Source: Pseudomonas fluorescens
GTDB taxonomy: Bacteria > Pseudomonadota > Gammaproteobacteria > Pseudomonadales > Pseudomonadaceae
Assembly: GCF_900636825.1 (NCBI RefSeq)
Contig: NZ_LR134318.1
Location: 1,397,501-1,461,500 of the forward strand
Reading direction: 5' to 3'
Length of the DNA: 64,000 nucleotides
Shown: positions 27,299 through 36,687 of the stretch, piece after piece
How positions within the stretch are numbered: the first letter of the stretch is position 1
Layout: every line of letters begins with the position of its first letter
Notes under the pieces: generated by a model
The model's input: only the letters and a program-made list of their open reading frames with translations
Databases searched by the model: none
Told to the model about the DNA's origin: nothing
Position numbers and translations under genes: made by a program

Positions 27299-29374
27299 TC
27301 AGCCCGAACGCTCAAGAAATTCGTACTGCTCCAGGCTTTCCACCCCTTCGGTGACCACCTGCAGATGCAGGGTGTGCGCCATGACGATGATCGCCTGGAC
27401 AATTTCCATGTCCGCCGTGGCGGTGGGGATGTCGAGGATGAACGAGCGATCGATCTTCAAGGTGTTGAGCGGCAAACGCTTGAGGTAAGCGAGGGACGAA
27501 TAGCCGGTGCCGAAATCATCGATCGACAGCGACACGCCGAGTGCGCGAATCTGCCGCAAAAGCACCAGGGTATTGGCGATATTGCCCATCAGGGCGTTTT
27601 CGGTTACTTCCAGTTCGAGCCGCTCCGGCGCAACACCGGCGATCCGCAGCGCGTTTTCGATCTCATCCGCCAGCTCCTCGCGGCCAAGGTTCAGCGGCGA
27701 GCAGTTCCAGGCGATCTTCAGATCCGCCCAGCCATGCCGCGACAGCTCGCCGAGATCCTGGCAGGCGCGGCGCAGCACCCAGTTATCCAGCTCGGCGATC
27801 AGACCGTTGTTTTCGGCGATGCCGATAAAGCGATCCGGGGTCAGCAAACCCTGCACCGGGTGCTGCCAGCGAATCAGCGCCTCAAGCTTGGTCACGCGCC
27901 CGGTTTTCAGCTCGAAAATCGGCTGGTAGTAGAGCATCAGCGCATCGTCTTCGCGCAGTGCGCTGCGCAGTTCTTCTTCCAGTTGCAGCTCGAAACTGGC
28001 GCGGGTCTTGAGGCTTGAATTGAAGAAATGCAGCCCGTTGCGTCCGGCAGCCTTGGATTGATAAAGCGCGAGATCAGCGTGTTTGAGCAGTTCTTCGCAG
28101 GTGGTGCCGTCCTCGGGAAACAGACTGATGCCGATGCTGGTGGTCATCACCATGCGGCGGCCGGCGAGTTCGATCGGTTCTTTCATCTTCAGCATGATGC
28201 GCTGGGCCATGCCGCGCGCCTCTTCGCGGTCGCGCAGGCTGATCAGGATGCAGAATTCATCGCCGCCGAACCGCGCAACCACGTCTTCGTGACTGCGCAC
28301 CGAGCTTTTGATGTGCTGGGCGATGACTTTCAGCAGAGCATCGCCGGCGTCATGGCCGAGGCTATCGTTGATGCGTTTGAAGTGGTCGATGTCGAGAAAC
28401 ATCACCGCGAGCATGCCGCCCTCGCTGATCTTCTGACTGAGCTTCTCGGCGAACATCTGGTTGAAACCACGGCGGTTGATCAGGTTGGTCAGCGCATCGT
28501 AATTGGCCGCTTGCTGTAACGACATGCGCGCCTGATCGAGCTGGCTGAGCAAGGCGTTGACCCGGCGCAGATCCTGTTCCTTGTTTTGCAGCTTCTTGTC
28601 AGCGAGGGCGGCGCTGACGGCGCTGCCCAGAATCACCAGGGTAATCAGCGCCACGGTCAGCCCCAGTTGCAGGTGGCCGTTTTCGCCGCCGCTGGTTGCC
28701 GGGCCATCCTCGGGAATGACCAGATCCAGCGCGGCCATGCCGGTGAAGTGCATGCTGATGATGCCAGCGCCGAGAATCAGCGCCGCGCTGTATTTGAGCA
28801 ATTGATGCGCCACGCCGCTGCCTTCGCTCAGATAGCGCGCGACACACAGGGCGGTGAAGCTGGCGCCGATGGCAATCGCCACCGACAGCGCAAACAGCCA
28901 CGGTTGATAGTAGGCGGTGGCACTCGATTTCATTGCGGCCATGCCAACGTAATGCATGCCCGCGATGCCCAGCCCAATGAGAAACGCGGTTTTCAGGCAG
29001 TGCACCGCACTGGTCTGCGCATCGCTCAAGGTGTGCATGGCCAGCCACGAGGCGAGCAGCGCGATCAGCAAAGAGAGGAGGGTGATACCGAGGTCGTACT
29101 GAATGTCGATCGGCGTTTGGAAAGCCAGCATGCCAATGAAATGCATGGCCCAGATGCCGCCGGCCAGGCAGGTCGCGCCGATCCAGCGCCACAGCCGTCG
29201 CGAGCCCGGATCCTCGGCGTGCACCACGCGTTCGGCCATGTCGAGAGTGGCAAAACTCGCCGCGCAGGCGATCAGATAGGCCACCAGCACCAGCAAGGGG
29301 TTGTGGCTGCAGTCGAGCAGCACTTGCCCGCTCTCTGGTAGCTCGGTACCGATCTGCAAACCAAGCCAATCCAT
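27299..29374 (-). CDS. MHYT-GGDEF-EAL c-di-GMP protein (MucR-like), cut short by an in-frame TGA
   Basis: A 691-residue inner-membrane c-di-GMP enzyme. The N-terminal MHYT sensor shows three signature motifs (MHFIGM, MHYVGM, MHFTGM) spread over seven or so helices. A GGDEF domain (RFGGDEF, intact) and an EAL domain (LEALIRW, DDFGTGYS, TEGVE) follow. The layout matches P. aeruginosa MucR, which tunes alginate and biofilm. The frame ends at LERSG-TGA, exactly where EAL domains continue C/F-DFIQGYLLSRP; that continuation is present in the same frame downstream. A TGC-to-TGA change would explain it. If real, the last roughly 37 conserved residues are lost and phosphodiesterase activity probably suffers. 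Confidence 0.88.
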   Translation of the reverse strand: MDWLGLQIGTELPESGQVLLDCSHNPLLVLVAYLIACAASFATLDMAERVVHAEDPGSRRLWRWIGATCLAGGIWAMHFIGMLAFQTPIDIQYDLGITLLSLLIALLASWLAMHTLSDAQTSAVHCLKTAFLIGLGIAGMHYVGMAAMKSSATAYYQPWLFALSVAIAIGASFTALCVARYLSEGSGVAHQLLKYSAALILGAGIISMHFTGMAALDLVIPEDGPATSGGENGHLQLGLTVALITLVILGSAVSAALADKKLQNKEQDLRRVNALLSQLDQARMSLQQAANYDALTNLINRRGFNQMFAEKLSQKISEGGMLAVMFLDIDHFKRINDSLGHDAGDALLKVIAQHIKSSVRSHEDVVARFGGDEFCILISLRDREEARGMAQRIMLKMKEPIELAGRRMVMTTSIGISLFPEDGTTCEELLKHADLALYQSKAAGRNGLHFFNSSLKTRASFELQLEEELRSALREDDALMLYYQPIFELKTGRVTKLEALIRWQHPVQGLLTPDRFIGIAENNGLIAELDNWVLRRACQDLGELSRHGWADLKIAWNCSPLNLGREELADEIENALRIAGVAPERLELEVTENALMGNIANTLVLLRQIRALGVSLSIDDFGTGYSSLAYLKRLPLNTLKIDRSFILDIPTATADMEIVQAIIVMAHTLHLQVVTEGVESLEQYEFLERSG

Positions 29375-29476
29375 TGCATGCCCCGTCTTCGAAGTCGTCC
29401 TGACTGCGTCGTCGACGCAGGCGAATGACAGGAGTATAGAGGCGGTTTGCAGGCTGCAAGGCGTAGTGGCACATTG

Positions 29477-29519
29477 GCGCTAATGATTTCGGCATTAGCG
29501 CAATAGCGTTTTGCGCTAA
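29477..29519. promoter_or_regulatory. Alternating triple inverted repeat upstream of the MucR-like gene
   Basis: GCGCTAATG (29477-29485), CATTAGCGCAA (29493-29503) and TTGCGCTAA (29511-29519) are successive inverted copies of one 7-9-base motif. The middle copy can pair with either neighbour, giving two mutually exclusive hairpins, or they may be stacked protein sites. The element lies between the YkgJ gene and the MucR-like gene, both on the minus strand. Confidence 0.5.
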
Positions 29520-29523
29520 GAAA

Positions 29524-29892
29524 TCAGGCGATCTGTTCGAGCGGGATCTGCGCCCAGTCCGGTTGCAGCGGTGGCAAGCCGAAACGCGCGCGCGCCTTGT
29601 CGCAGTCGACGTTCTTTTCGCCGTTTTCCCATGACGATTCGAACTCGCGGCAAGGGCTGGAACGCAGCTCGTATATCGAACACTTCACTTCACTACCGAC
29701 ATCCCCCACCAGTGCCGTGCAACGCGGCGACTTGCAGTCGGTGCCGTTCATCGCTACCCGGCTGGGGCTGATCTGGGTGACCAGTTCATCGGGCACCGTG
29801 CCGCCTGAGGAAGCGCACTCACCCCAGAAAAAAGACACGCGAAAATGGGAACAGCAGGCACCGCAATTCAGACACGGACTGACTTCGGACAT
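29524..29892 (-). CDS. YkgJ-family cysteine-cluster protein
   Basis: A 122-residue protein with the N-terminal CLNCGACC cluster and further cysteines (GEC, DCKSPRC, KCSIYELRSSPC, DCDK), together the YkgJ-type pattern thought to bind zinc or an iron-sulphur cluster. The ATG at 29892 gives the usual MSEVSPCLNCGACC start. It lies 149 bases upstream of the MucR-like gene on the same strand. Function is unknown. Confidence 0.85.
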   Translation of the reverse strand: MSEVSPCLNCGACCSHFRVSFFWGECASSGGTVPDELVTQISPSRVAMNGTDCKSPRCTALVGDVGSEVKCSIYELRSSPCREFESSWENGEKNVDCDKARARFGLPPLQPDWAQIPLEQIA

Positions 29893-30193
29893 GGACGGGG
29901 GTATCAAAGGGATTGATCGGAAGATCCGGGCGGATCCGGCGGCCATTCTAGGCTTTGCCATGGCGTTGGGAAGGGGGGCGCGAAACTATTTTTTTGTCGC
30001 CGGATTTTGCCGGAAAAGCCCCGTATTTCGGGGTATTGCTGACATATCAAAGGCTTACGTTTCGTTACGGAGGGATGGGCCGATATCAGGCTGACGAATG
30101 ATGACAGACAGCCCTCGCGCGGCTGACTAGATTGCACATTCCGGGCTCAAACGCGCTGGCAGTGAAGCCCCATAACAATAAAGAGACGGACCC

Positions 30194-31543
30194 ATGCAGA
30201 ACTCGACCCAAGCGGCGAATGCCTGGCGCATTCTGTTCCTGCTGTTCCTGGCCAACCTGTTCAACTTCTTCGACCGCACCATTCCGGCGATCATCATCGA
30301 ACCGATTCGAATGGAATGGCACCTCAGCGACTTTCAGCTGGGGATTGTCGGCACCGCGTTCACCATCGTCTATGCAATTGCCGGTCTGCCGCTGGGTCGG
30401 ATGGCTGACACCGGTTCGCGCAGCAAATTGATGGGCTGGGGCCTGGCGACTTGGAGTGCGCTGACCGCAGTCAACGGTCTGGTCGGCAGCTTCTGGAGTT
30501 TTCTGATCGTGCGCATGGGAATCGGCATCGGCGAAGCCAGTTATGCGCCGGCCGCCAACTCGCTGATTGGCGATCTGTTTCCGGCGCATCGCCGAGCGCG
30601 GGCCATGGGCATTTTCATGTTGGGGTTGCCGTTAGGGTTGTTGCTGGCGTTCTTCACCATTGGCTGGATGGTCAAGGCGTTCGACAGCTGGCGCGCACCG
30701 TTCTTTATTGCGGCGGTGCCGGGGCTGGTTCTGGCGATCTTCATGTTCTTCATCAAGGAACCGAAGCGTGGCGCGGCGGAAACCGTGCAGGTCTCGCAGG
30801 AGAAAGTCGACAAGCCGATCCGCCGGATTCTCGCGGTGCCGACCTTTCTGTGGCTGGTGATGGCCGGTTTGTGCTTCAACTTCGCGACGTATGCCTGCAA
30901 CTCGTTCCTGGTGCCAATGCTGCAGCGCTATTTCCTCATGCCCTTGCAGGAAGCGGCGGTGGCGACCGGGGTAATCGTCGGGGTGACCGGGCTGGTCGGG
31001 CTGACACTCGGCGGCTGGGTCGCCGACAAGATTCATCAGCGCGTAGCCAATGGACGGCTGTTGTTTGCCGCCTGCAGCCTGATCATTTCAACCTTGTGCA
31101 CGGCGTGGGCGCTGCATGCCGGGCGTATCGAGATTGGTGTGTTCGTTGCGGTATTCAGCGTCGGCTGGCTGTTTGCCTACAACTTTTACACCTGCGTTTA
31201 TACGGCGATTCAGGACGTGGTCGAACCGCGCCTGCGGGCCACAGCGATGGCGTTGTTCTTTGCCGGGTTGTATTTGCTCGGCGGTGGTCTCGGACCGGTG
31301 GTGGTTGGCGGTTTGTCGGATCATTTCGCGCACACGGCGATGGCGGCGGCGGGCGCTGAGCAGATGACCGAGGCGTTCAAAGCGGTCGGTTTGCACGATG
31401 CGATGTATCTGATCCCAGTGGCGCTGTTCCTGACCATGGTGTTTCTGTTTCTCGCGGCGCGGTGTTTTGTGCGGGATGCGCAGCGAATGAAAGAGGGATT
31501 GGTGGCGGTGGTTGAGCCAGAGGTTGCAGTGGCGACTGCTTAA
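30194..31543 (+). CDS. MFS transporter, Spinster-like
   Basis: A 449-residue inner-membrane carrier with twelve hydrophobic helices. The first helix FLANLFNFFDRTIPAIIIEPI and the loop GLPLGRMADTGSRSKLMG (MFS motif A) are typical of the Spns/hexuronate-type MFS subgroup. GIGEASYAPAANSLIGDLFP marks helix 4. Spinster relatives export lipids, sugars or sphingolipid-like compounds in other organisms, but the bacterial substrate is not known. GAGACGGACCC lies before the ATG. Confidence 0.82.
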   Translation: MQNSTQAANAWRILFLLFLANLFNFFDRTIPAIIIEPIRMEWHLSDFQLGIVGTAFTIVYAIAGLPLGRMADTGSRSKLMGWGLATWSALTAVNGLVGSFWSFLIVRMGIGIGEASYAPAANSLIGDLFPAHRRARAMGIFMLGLPLGLLLAFFTIGWMVKAFDSWRAPFFIAAVPGLVLAIFMFFIKEPKRGAAETVQVSQEKVDKPIRRILAVPTFLWLVMAGLCFNFATYACNSFLVPMLQRYFLMPLQEAAVATGVIVGVTGLVGLTLGGWVADKIHQRVANGRLLFAACSLIISTLCTAWALHAGRIEIGVFVAVFSVGWLFAYNFYTCVYTAIQDVVEPRLRATAMALFFAGLYLLGGGLGPVVVGGLSDHFAHTAMAAAGAEQMTEAFKAVGLHDAMYLIPVALFLTMVFLFLAARCFVRDAQRMKEGLVAVVEPEVAVATA

Positions 31544-31547
31544 GATC

Positions 31548-31624
31548 AAAAGATCGCAGCCTTCGGCAGCTCCTACACGGGAAACGCATTCACATGTAGG
31601 AGCTGCCGAAGGCTGCGATCTTTT
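31548..31624. repeat. REP pair in inverted orientation
   Basis: Two inverted REP copies separated by about 20 bases, starting four bases after the MFS stop codon. Confidence 0.88.
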
Positions 31625-31639
31625 GCTTTTGCTTCTGAA

Positions 31640-31669
31640 ATAAAAAAGGCCCGCATCACTGCGGGCCTC
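31640..31669 (-). terminator. Rho-independent terminator of rapA
   Basis: Stem AGGCCCGC / GCGGGCCT with a six-base loop; on the minus strand it is followed by TTTTTTA. It lies about 28 bases past the rapA stop. Confidence 0.88.
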
Positions 31670-31696
31670 TTGGTTTTCAGCGGTGGAGCGGGGCGG

Positions 31697-34543
31697 TTAG
31701 CCCGCCACCAGCACCCGAATCGCTTCCAGACGCAACGCTGCTTTATCCAGCATCGCCAGGCCTTGTTCACGCTGGGTGCGTAAAGCCTCCAGTTCGCTGT
31801 CGCGCACGGTCGGGTTGACCGCTTGCAACGCGGTCAGGCGCGCCAGTTCTTCGTCGGTATCGGCCGCCAGACGACGACGCGCCTCGGCGACGCGTTCGGC
31901 GTGCCGCGGGGCGATTTTGTCTTCACCGGCGTTGATCCGTGGCGTCAACTGATCGCGCTGGGCCTGGATGAACTTGTTGGCGCTGGCGCGCGGCACGCTT
32001 TCGAGCTGATCGTTCAAGGTTTCGAACGAGACCCGAGGCGACAGGTCGTTGCCATTGGCGTCGAGCAGGCAGCGCAGGGCAGCCGGCGGCAAGTAGCGGC
32101 CCAGTTGCAATGCACGCGGCGCAACCACTTCGCTGACGTAGAGCAATTCCAGCAATACGGTGCCCGGTTTCAGCGCCTTGTTCTTGATCAGCGCGACGGC
32201 CGTGTTGCCCATCGAACCGGACAGCACCAGATCCATCCCGCCCTGCACCATCGGGTGTTCCCAGGTAATGAACTGCATGTCTTCACGCGACAGCGCCTGG
32301 TTGCGGTCGTAGGTGATGGTCACGCCTTCGTCGTCGCCCAGCGGGAAACTGGCGTCCAGCATCTTCTCGCTCGGCTTGAGGATCAGGGCGTTTTCCGAAT
32401 GGTCTTCGCTGTCGATGCCGAACGCGTCGAACAGGGTTTCCATGTAGATCGGCAGAGCGAACTGATCGTCTTGCTCAAGGATGTTCTCGACCAGCGCTTC
32501 ACCTTCGCCCGCGCCACCGGAGTTGAGTTCCAGCAAACGGTCGCGACCGGTGTGCAGCTCGGCTTCCAGACGTTCACGCTCGGCGCGTGCTTCGTCGATC
32601 AGCGCTTGCCACTCGCCGTCGTCGGCTTCTTCGAGCAGCGGCAGCAGGCGGGGGCCGAACTGATGCTGCAAGGCGTTGCCGGTCGGGCAGGTATTGAGGA
32701 AAGCGTTCAGCGCTTCGTGATACCACTGGAACAGGCGCTCTTGCGGGCTGGTTTCCAAATAAGGCACATGCAACTCAATGATGTGTTTCTGGCCGATCCG
32801 GTCGAGACGCCCGATGCGCTGTTCGAGCAGATCCGGGTGCGATGGCAGATCGAACAGCACCAGGTGATGAGCGAACTGGAAGTTGCGCCCTTCGCTGCCG
32901 ATTTCCGAGCAGATCAGCACTTGCGCACCAAACTCTTCGTCGGCGAAGTAAGCGGCGGCGCGGTCACGCTCAAGGATGTTCATGCCTTCATGGAACACCG
33001 TGGCCGGGATGCCGGAGCGCACGCGCAGGGCGTCTTCAAGGTCCATCGCGGTTTCGGCGTGGGCGCAGATCACCAGCACTTTGGTGCGCTTGAGCATTTT
33101 CAGCTGATCGATCAGCCATTCGACGCGCGGATCGAATTTCCACCAGCGCTCTTCTTCGCTGGCGTCCGGCTGGGCCTGGAAGCTGACCTCCGGGTACAGC
33201 TCGGCATGTTCGCCCAGCGGCAGCTCGAGGTATTCATCCGGGCACGGCAGCGGGTAAGGATGCAGCTTGCGCTCCGGGAAACCCTGCACGGCGGCACGCG
33301 TGTTACGGAACAGCACGCGACCGGTGCCGTGACGATCGAGCAGTTCACGGACGAGGCGGGCGCTGGCTTCGGTGTCGCCATCGTTGACCGCGGTCAGCAG
33401 GGCTTCGCCTTCGTTGCCGAGGAAACCGTGAATGGTCTTGTGCGCTTCGGCCGAAAGTCGGCCCTTGTCGAGCAATTCCTGAACGGCTTCGGCCACCGGG
33501 CGATAGTTCTCGCTTTCTGCGCGAAACGCGGCCAGGTCGTGGAAACGGTTTGGATCGAGCAGTCGCAGACGGGCAAAGTGGCTGTCCTGGCCGAGTTGTT
33601 CCGGGGTGGCGGTGAGCAGCAGCACGCCGGGAATCACTTCGGCCAGTTGCTCGACCAGCGAATATTCCGCGCTGGCTTTTTCTTCGTGCCAGACCAGGTG
33701 ATGCGCTTCGTCGACCACCAGCAGGTCCCAACCGGCGGCGAACAGGGCGTCCTGGGCTTTCTCGTCGTCGACCAGCCATTCCAGCGCGACCAGCGCCAGT
33801 TGCGTGTCTTCGAACGGGTTGCTGGCATCGCTCTCGATAAAGCGCTCTTCATCGAACAGCGCAACCTGCAGGTTGAAACGCCGGCGCATTTCCACCAGCC
33901 ATTGGTGCTGAAGGTTTTCCGGCACGAGGATCAGCACGCGGTTGGCGCGGCCCGAAAGCAGTTGGCGATGGATCACCAGACCGGCTTCGATGGTTTTACC
34001 CAGCCCCACTTCATCTGCCAGCAATACCCGCGGCGCGATACGGTCAGCGACCTCGCGAGCAATGTGCAATTGGTGGGCGATTGGCTGCGCACGCACGCCA
34101 CCCAGGCCCCACAGCGAAGATTGCAGCTGGCGACTGGTGTGTTCGAGGGTGTTGTAGCGCAGGGAGAACCACGGCAGCGGGTCGATCTGCCCGGCGAACA
34201 GGCGGTCGCTGGCCAGACGGAACTGAATGAAGTTCGACAGTTGGGTTTCCGGCAGGGTGACGGCTTCGTTCTGCTCGTTGAGACCGTGATAGACCATCAG
34301 CCCGTCGACATCGTCGACTTGCTGCACAGTCATCTTCCAGCCTTCGAAGTGAGTGATGCTGTCACCCGGCGAAAATCGCACGCGGGTCAGGGGCGCATTC
34401 CGTAGCGCGTACTGGCGGGTTTCGCCAGTGGCCGGGTAAAGCACGGTCAACAAGCGGCCGTCCTGTGCCAGAACGGTGCCTAAACCAAGCTCTGCTTCGC
34501 TGTCACTGATCCAGCGTTGCCCCGGTTGATACTGCTGCGCCAT
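31697..34543 (-). CDS. rapA: RNA polymerase-associated ATPase RapA (HepA)
   Basis: A 948-residue Swi2/Snf2-type ATPase that binds RNA polymerase and promotes its recycling after termination. The N-terminal Tudor-like domain ([22 protein letters not shown]) precedes Walker A ([13 protein letters not shown]) and the DEAH box ([10 protein letters not shown]). The helicase C half includes [12 protein letters not shown]. The C-terminal region is Leu/Glu-rich and ends [17 protein letters not shown]. Length and start fit the family. It is a single-gene unit. Confidence 0.96.
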   Translation of the reverse strand: MAQQYQPGQRWISDSEAELGLGTVLAQDGRLLTVLYPATGETRQYALRNAPLTRVRFSPGDSITHFEGWKMTVQQVDDVDGLMVYHGLNEQNEAVTLPETQLSNFIQFRLASDRLFAGQIDPLPWFSLRYNTLEHTSRQLQSSLWGLGGVRAQPIAHQLHIAREVADRIAPRVLLADEVGLGKTIEAGLVIHRQLLSGRANRVLILVPENLQHQWLVEMRRRFNLQVALFDEERFIESDASNPFEDTQLALVALEWLVDDEKAQDALFAAGWDLLVVDEAHHLVWHEEKASAEYSLVEQLAEVIPGVLLLTATPEQLGQDSHFARLRLLDPNRFHDLAAFRAESENYRPVAEAVQELLDKGRLSAEAHKTIHGFLGNEGEALLTAVNDGDTEASARLVRELLDRHGTGRVLFRNTRAAVQGFPERKLHPYPLPCPDEYLELPLGEHAELYPEVSFQAQPDASEEERWWKFDPRVEWLIDQLKMLKRTKVLVICAHAETAMDLEDALRVRSGIPATVFHEGMNILERDRAAAYFADEEFGAQVLICSEIGSEGRNFQFAHHLVLFDLPSHPDLLEQRIGRLDRIGQKHIIELHVPYLETSPQERLFQWYHEALNAFLNTCPTGNALQHQFGPRLLPLLEEADDGEWQALIDEARAERERLEAELHTGRDRLLELNSGGAGEGEALVENILEQDDQFALPIYMETLFDAFGIDSEDHSENALILKPSEKMLDASFPLGDDEGVTITYDRNQALSREDMQFITWEHPMVQGGMDLVLSGSMGNTAVALIKNKALKPGTVLLELLYVSEVVAPRALQLGRYLPPAALRCLLDANGNDLSPRVSFETLNDQLESVPRASANKFIQAQRDQLTPRINAGEDKIAPRHAERVAEARRRLAADTDEELARLTALQAVNPTVRDSELEALRTQREQGLAMLDKAALRLEAIRVLVAG

Positions 34544-34615
34544 GCTGCCTGACTCCCACCTTGAAAAAGCGGGCTATCTTAACGGAATGCGGGCTTAAGG
34601 GCCAAAGATTACTAG

Positions 34616-34728
34616 GTAGCAGCTGCCAAAGGCTCGGGCCGCGTTCGGACGATCTTTTGATCTTGGGGGAACACTTGGAATCCGTGTTGTCCCATTAAAA
34701 GATCGCAGCCTGCGGCAGCTCCTACAGT
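34616..34728. repeat. REP copies, one degenerate
   Basis: A broken REP (AGCAGCTGCCAAAGGCTCGGG...GATCTTTTGATC, 34616-34660) faces an intact inverted one (AAAGATCGCAGCCTGCGGCAGCTCCTAC, 34698-34726). Confidence 0.75.
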
Positions 34729-34810
34729 GCCAACCCGGTCACAAGTTTGCGACCGACGGCTCAAGCCATCATTGCCCAAGCCGATAGCCTGCAGACAGGA
34801 GACCCTACAT

Positions 34811-35152
34811 ATGTTCCCACCGATGCTCCCCTTGAGCGCTGTGCCGATCACTTCCCAGCAGGATCCGATCCGCCAGCGGCCGGATATTCCGCCGGTGGTG
34901 CCTGTGCAGGAAAGCTCCAACGAAAGCACAATCGATCTGCAAAAGCGTGATCCGGAAGAGGATCGGCTGATGGCGCGTGAAGAACAGCGTCGTCAGCAGG
35001 AACGTGATCGGCGGCGTCGCGAGGCGGACGAAGATCCCGAAGAGCATCTGGCAGTGCCCGGCACTGAGCTGAACGCCGACAACACTGTGCCGGTGGTGCC
35101 GCTGATGGACGATCAGCCACGACAGGGGCTGTGGGTTGATATCGAGATCTGA
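34811..35152 (+). CDS. Conserved hypothetical, charged small protein
   Basis: A 113-residue protein: residues 1-35 are Pro-rich, residues 40-75 are a strongly charged, probably helical segment (DPEEDRLMAREEQRRQQERD), and the tail is acidic (LWVDIEI). No signal peptide or membrane helix is visible. CAGGAGACC lies nine bases before the ATG, a good ribosome site. I do not recognise a characterised family. The frame is open 28 codons further upstream through the REP, which supports the internal start. Confidence 0.65.
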   Translation: MFPPMLPLSAVPITSQQDPIRQRPDIPPVVPVQESSNESTIDLQKRDPEEDRLMAREEQRRQQERDRRRREADEDPEEHLAVPGTELNADNTVPVVPLMDDQPRQGLWVDIEI

Positions 35153-35286
35153 CATTCATCGGTTACATGAATTGTTTGAGAGCGTTTAATCCGGTGGCTG
35201 GTCAGCGTGTTGGCGAGTCGGCATTATGAGTGCAGCCCTGCTGATGACTGGCAGTTGTGATTCATTCAAGCGATGTACCGAGCGCC

Positions 35287-35448
35287 ATGAGCCAAGATGA
35301 CAAACTGATCGACCTCAGCACCGAGCGCGCCAAGCGGGTGCATGACATCAAAGAAAAACGCCTGAATGAAGTGCGTCAGGCTTTCGAGCAAGCCATGCCG
35401 TTGGGAAAGGCCAAGAAAAAGTCGAAGAACAAACCGAAAAAGCGTTGA
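35287..35448 (+). CDS. Small Lys-rich hypothetical protein
   Basis: A 53-residue protein starting MSQDDKLIDLSTERAKRVHD, likely a single helix, ending in a Lys cluster (KAKKKSKNKPKKR) suited to binding nucleic acid or ribosomes. The Shine-Dalgarno is weak, so the start is uncertain. Family and function are not recognised. Confidence 0.55.
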   Translation: MSQDDKLIDLSTERAKRVHDIKEKRLNEVRQAFEQAMPLGKAKKKSKNKPKKR

Positions 35449-35515
35449 TTTCACCGCTGCATCCATTGATGCAGGTCAGTTATTTCCCCTCCTTTGGTTC
35501 CAGTCGCTGCGGATA

Positions 35516-35529
35516 TTGATCTCGGTCAA
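35516..35529 (+). promoter_or_regulatory. Anr/Fnr box upstream of ccoM
   Basis: TTGAT-CTCG-GTCAA matches the Anr/Fnr consensus TTGAY-N4-RTCAA. Its centre is about 30 bases before TAACTT (35551-35556), a possible -10 hexamer, which is the spacing of a class II Fnr-activated promoter (site near -41.5). This points to induction at low oxygen. Confidence 0.7.
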
Positions 35530-35594
35530 TGTGTGCGCCTGTGTGTTTGATAACTTGATCCCATCGCAGCAAGGCAGCGCTCAGGAGGCCAGTC

Positions 35595-35708
35595 ATGTTT
35601 TTCGATAACGTGGTGTTTGCCGGGGTTCTGACGGTGGGGCTCATGCTTCTGTTTTTTGCAGGGTTTGGATTTTTTATCTGGAAGGAAGCGCATAAGCGGC
35701 GTAAGTGA
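35595..35708 (+). CDS. ccoM: Small membrane protein, probable cbb3 oxidase subunit CcoM
   Basis: A 37-residue protein made of a short N-terminus (MFFDNVVFAGV), one transmembrane helix and a basic tail (KEAHKRRK). Size and pattern match CcoM, the accessory helix found in cbb3-type cytochrome c oxidase of Pseudomonas stutzeri, which is encoded away from the ccoNOPQ operon. A perfect AGGAGG lies seven bases before the ATG, an Anr box upstream fits a microaerobic oxidase subunit, and a strong terminator follows. It acts in the inner membrane. The assignment rests on recognition of a very short sequence, so it needs a search. Confidence 0.7.
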   Translation: MFFDNVVFAGVLTVGLMLLFFAGFGFFIWKEAHKRRK

Positions 35709-35742
35709 GTTCTTCCGGGTTGATGGGCACGCAAGGCATTTT

Positions 35743-35770
35743 GGGGCGACTTCGGTTGCCCCTTTTTTTT
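35743..35770 (+). terminator. Rho-independent terminator after ccoM
   Basis: An eight-base stem GGGGCGAC/GTTGCCCC closed by a TTCG tetraloop is followed by eight T residues. Confidence 0.92.
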
Positions 35771-35820
35771 GTGCCTTGGCGGCCTTTGGGCCGACCAGGC
35801 TGTTGGGGTTTGAGTGAATA

Positions 35821-36610
35821 TCCGTTGCTTCGGTAGCGGCTGCTGGCGGTTTCGCCTGACGGCGACTTACTTTTTTACAAGCGCCAAAAAAAGTAAGCAA
35901 AAAACGCTTGCTCCTGCGTTCGGCCCGCTCGCTGGGGCTCGGGATCCCTTCGCTCCGGGATCGATCCGGGCGCAGCGGCTCCGGTTTGCTTCGCTGCACC
36001 TCCTTCCGCTGTGTACGACTGCGTCGTACGGTCGCTGCGCTCCCACGCCCGGATCAATCCCTCCACTCAGCCTTCCGACGTCGCCTGGGGTCAAGATCAA
36101 GAGCGGTACGCGAGCTTGCGCTCATTGTGGAGTGGTGAAGAGCGCGGGTGTTCCGCCCCTCACCCCAACCCTCTCCCGAGGGAGAGGGAGCCGATTTGTG
36201 AGCTCTTCAGAATCTGAGTTCGACGCGATATAGCACGTCGGCGTACCTTCCCCCAAACACCTCGGTTAGTCCCCTCTCCCTCCGGGAGAGGGCTAGGGTG
36301 AGGGGCTCTTGATCTTGATCTTGATCTTGCTTTGGCTCTTGATCTTTTGCCCCTTCGGCAGGCTTCGTTACGGGATCGATCCGGGCGTGGGAGCGTAGCG
36401 ACCGTACGACGCAGTCGTACACAGCGGGAGGAGGTGCAGCGAAGCAAACCGGAGACGCTGCGCCCGGATCGGTCCCGTAACGAAGGTACCCCGAGCCCCA
36501 GCGAGCGGGCCGTACGCCGGGGCAAAGCCTTTTGGTTCCTTTTTGGCGTTTGAAAAAGGGACTCGCTGTAAGAGCGAAACCGCCAGCGGCAGCACCCGCA
36601 GCAATGGATA
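35821..36610. repeat. 790-bp nested inverted-repeat element
   Basis: Outer arms of about 235 bases (35821-36055 and 36378-36610) are inverted copies at roughly 85-90% identity; both hold GCTGGCGGTTTCGC, GGCCCGCTCGCTGGGGCTCGG, GATCCGGGCGCAGCG and TACGACTGCGTCGTACGG. Nested inside is a second inverted pair of CCCTCTCCC-type hairpins (36158-36190, 36271-36303). No gene with a start signal is visible; the open frames through it translate to low-complexity Arg/Ser/Leu-rich peptides. The single arm resembles a repeat that is widespread near Pseudomonas genes. The whole gap from ccoM to pit is otherwise empty. Confidence 0.8.
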
Positions 36611-36635
36611 TGCCCCCAATCCCAACCCCACGTAA

Positions 36636-36668
36636 CAAAAAAGGCGCGATTCCAAAGAATCGCGCCTC
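36636..36668 (-). terminator. Rho-independent terminator of the pit gene
   Basis: GGCGCGATT / AATCGCGCC forms a nine-base stem with a six-base loop; on the minus strand six T residues follow. It lies 20 bases past the pit stop. Confidence 0.88.
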
Positions 36669-36687
36669 CTTCACAAGCAGCTATAGA

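Noticed and set aside
27299..27301. Selenocysteine at the TGA
   Set aside because: No obvious bSECIS hairpin directly after the codon was seen, and the Cys in EAL domains is not a redox residue. A plain nonsense change is simpler, though not proven.
31823..34405. 860-codon open frame antisense to rapA
   Set aside because: No ribosome site or family features; it mirrors the third-position GC bias of rapA.
36332..36553. Short open frames in the 790-bp repeat
   Set aside because: They follow the repeat arms in several frames with low-complexity translation and no start signals.
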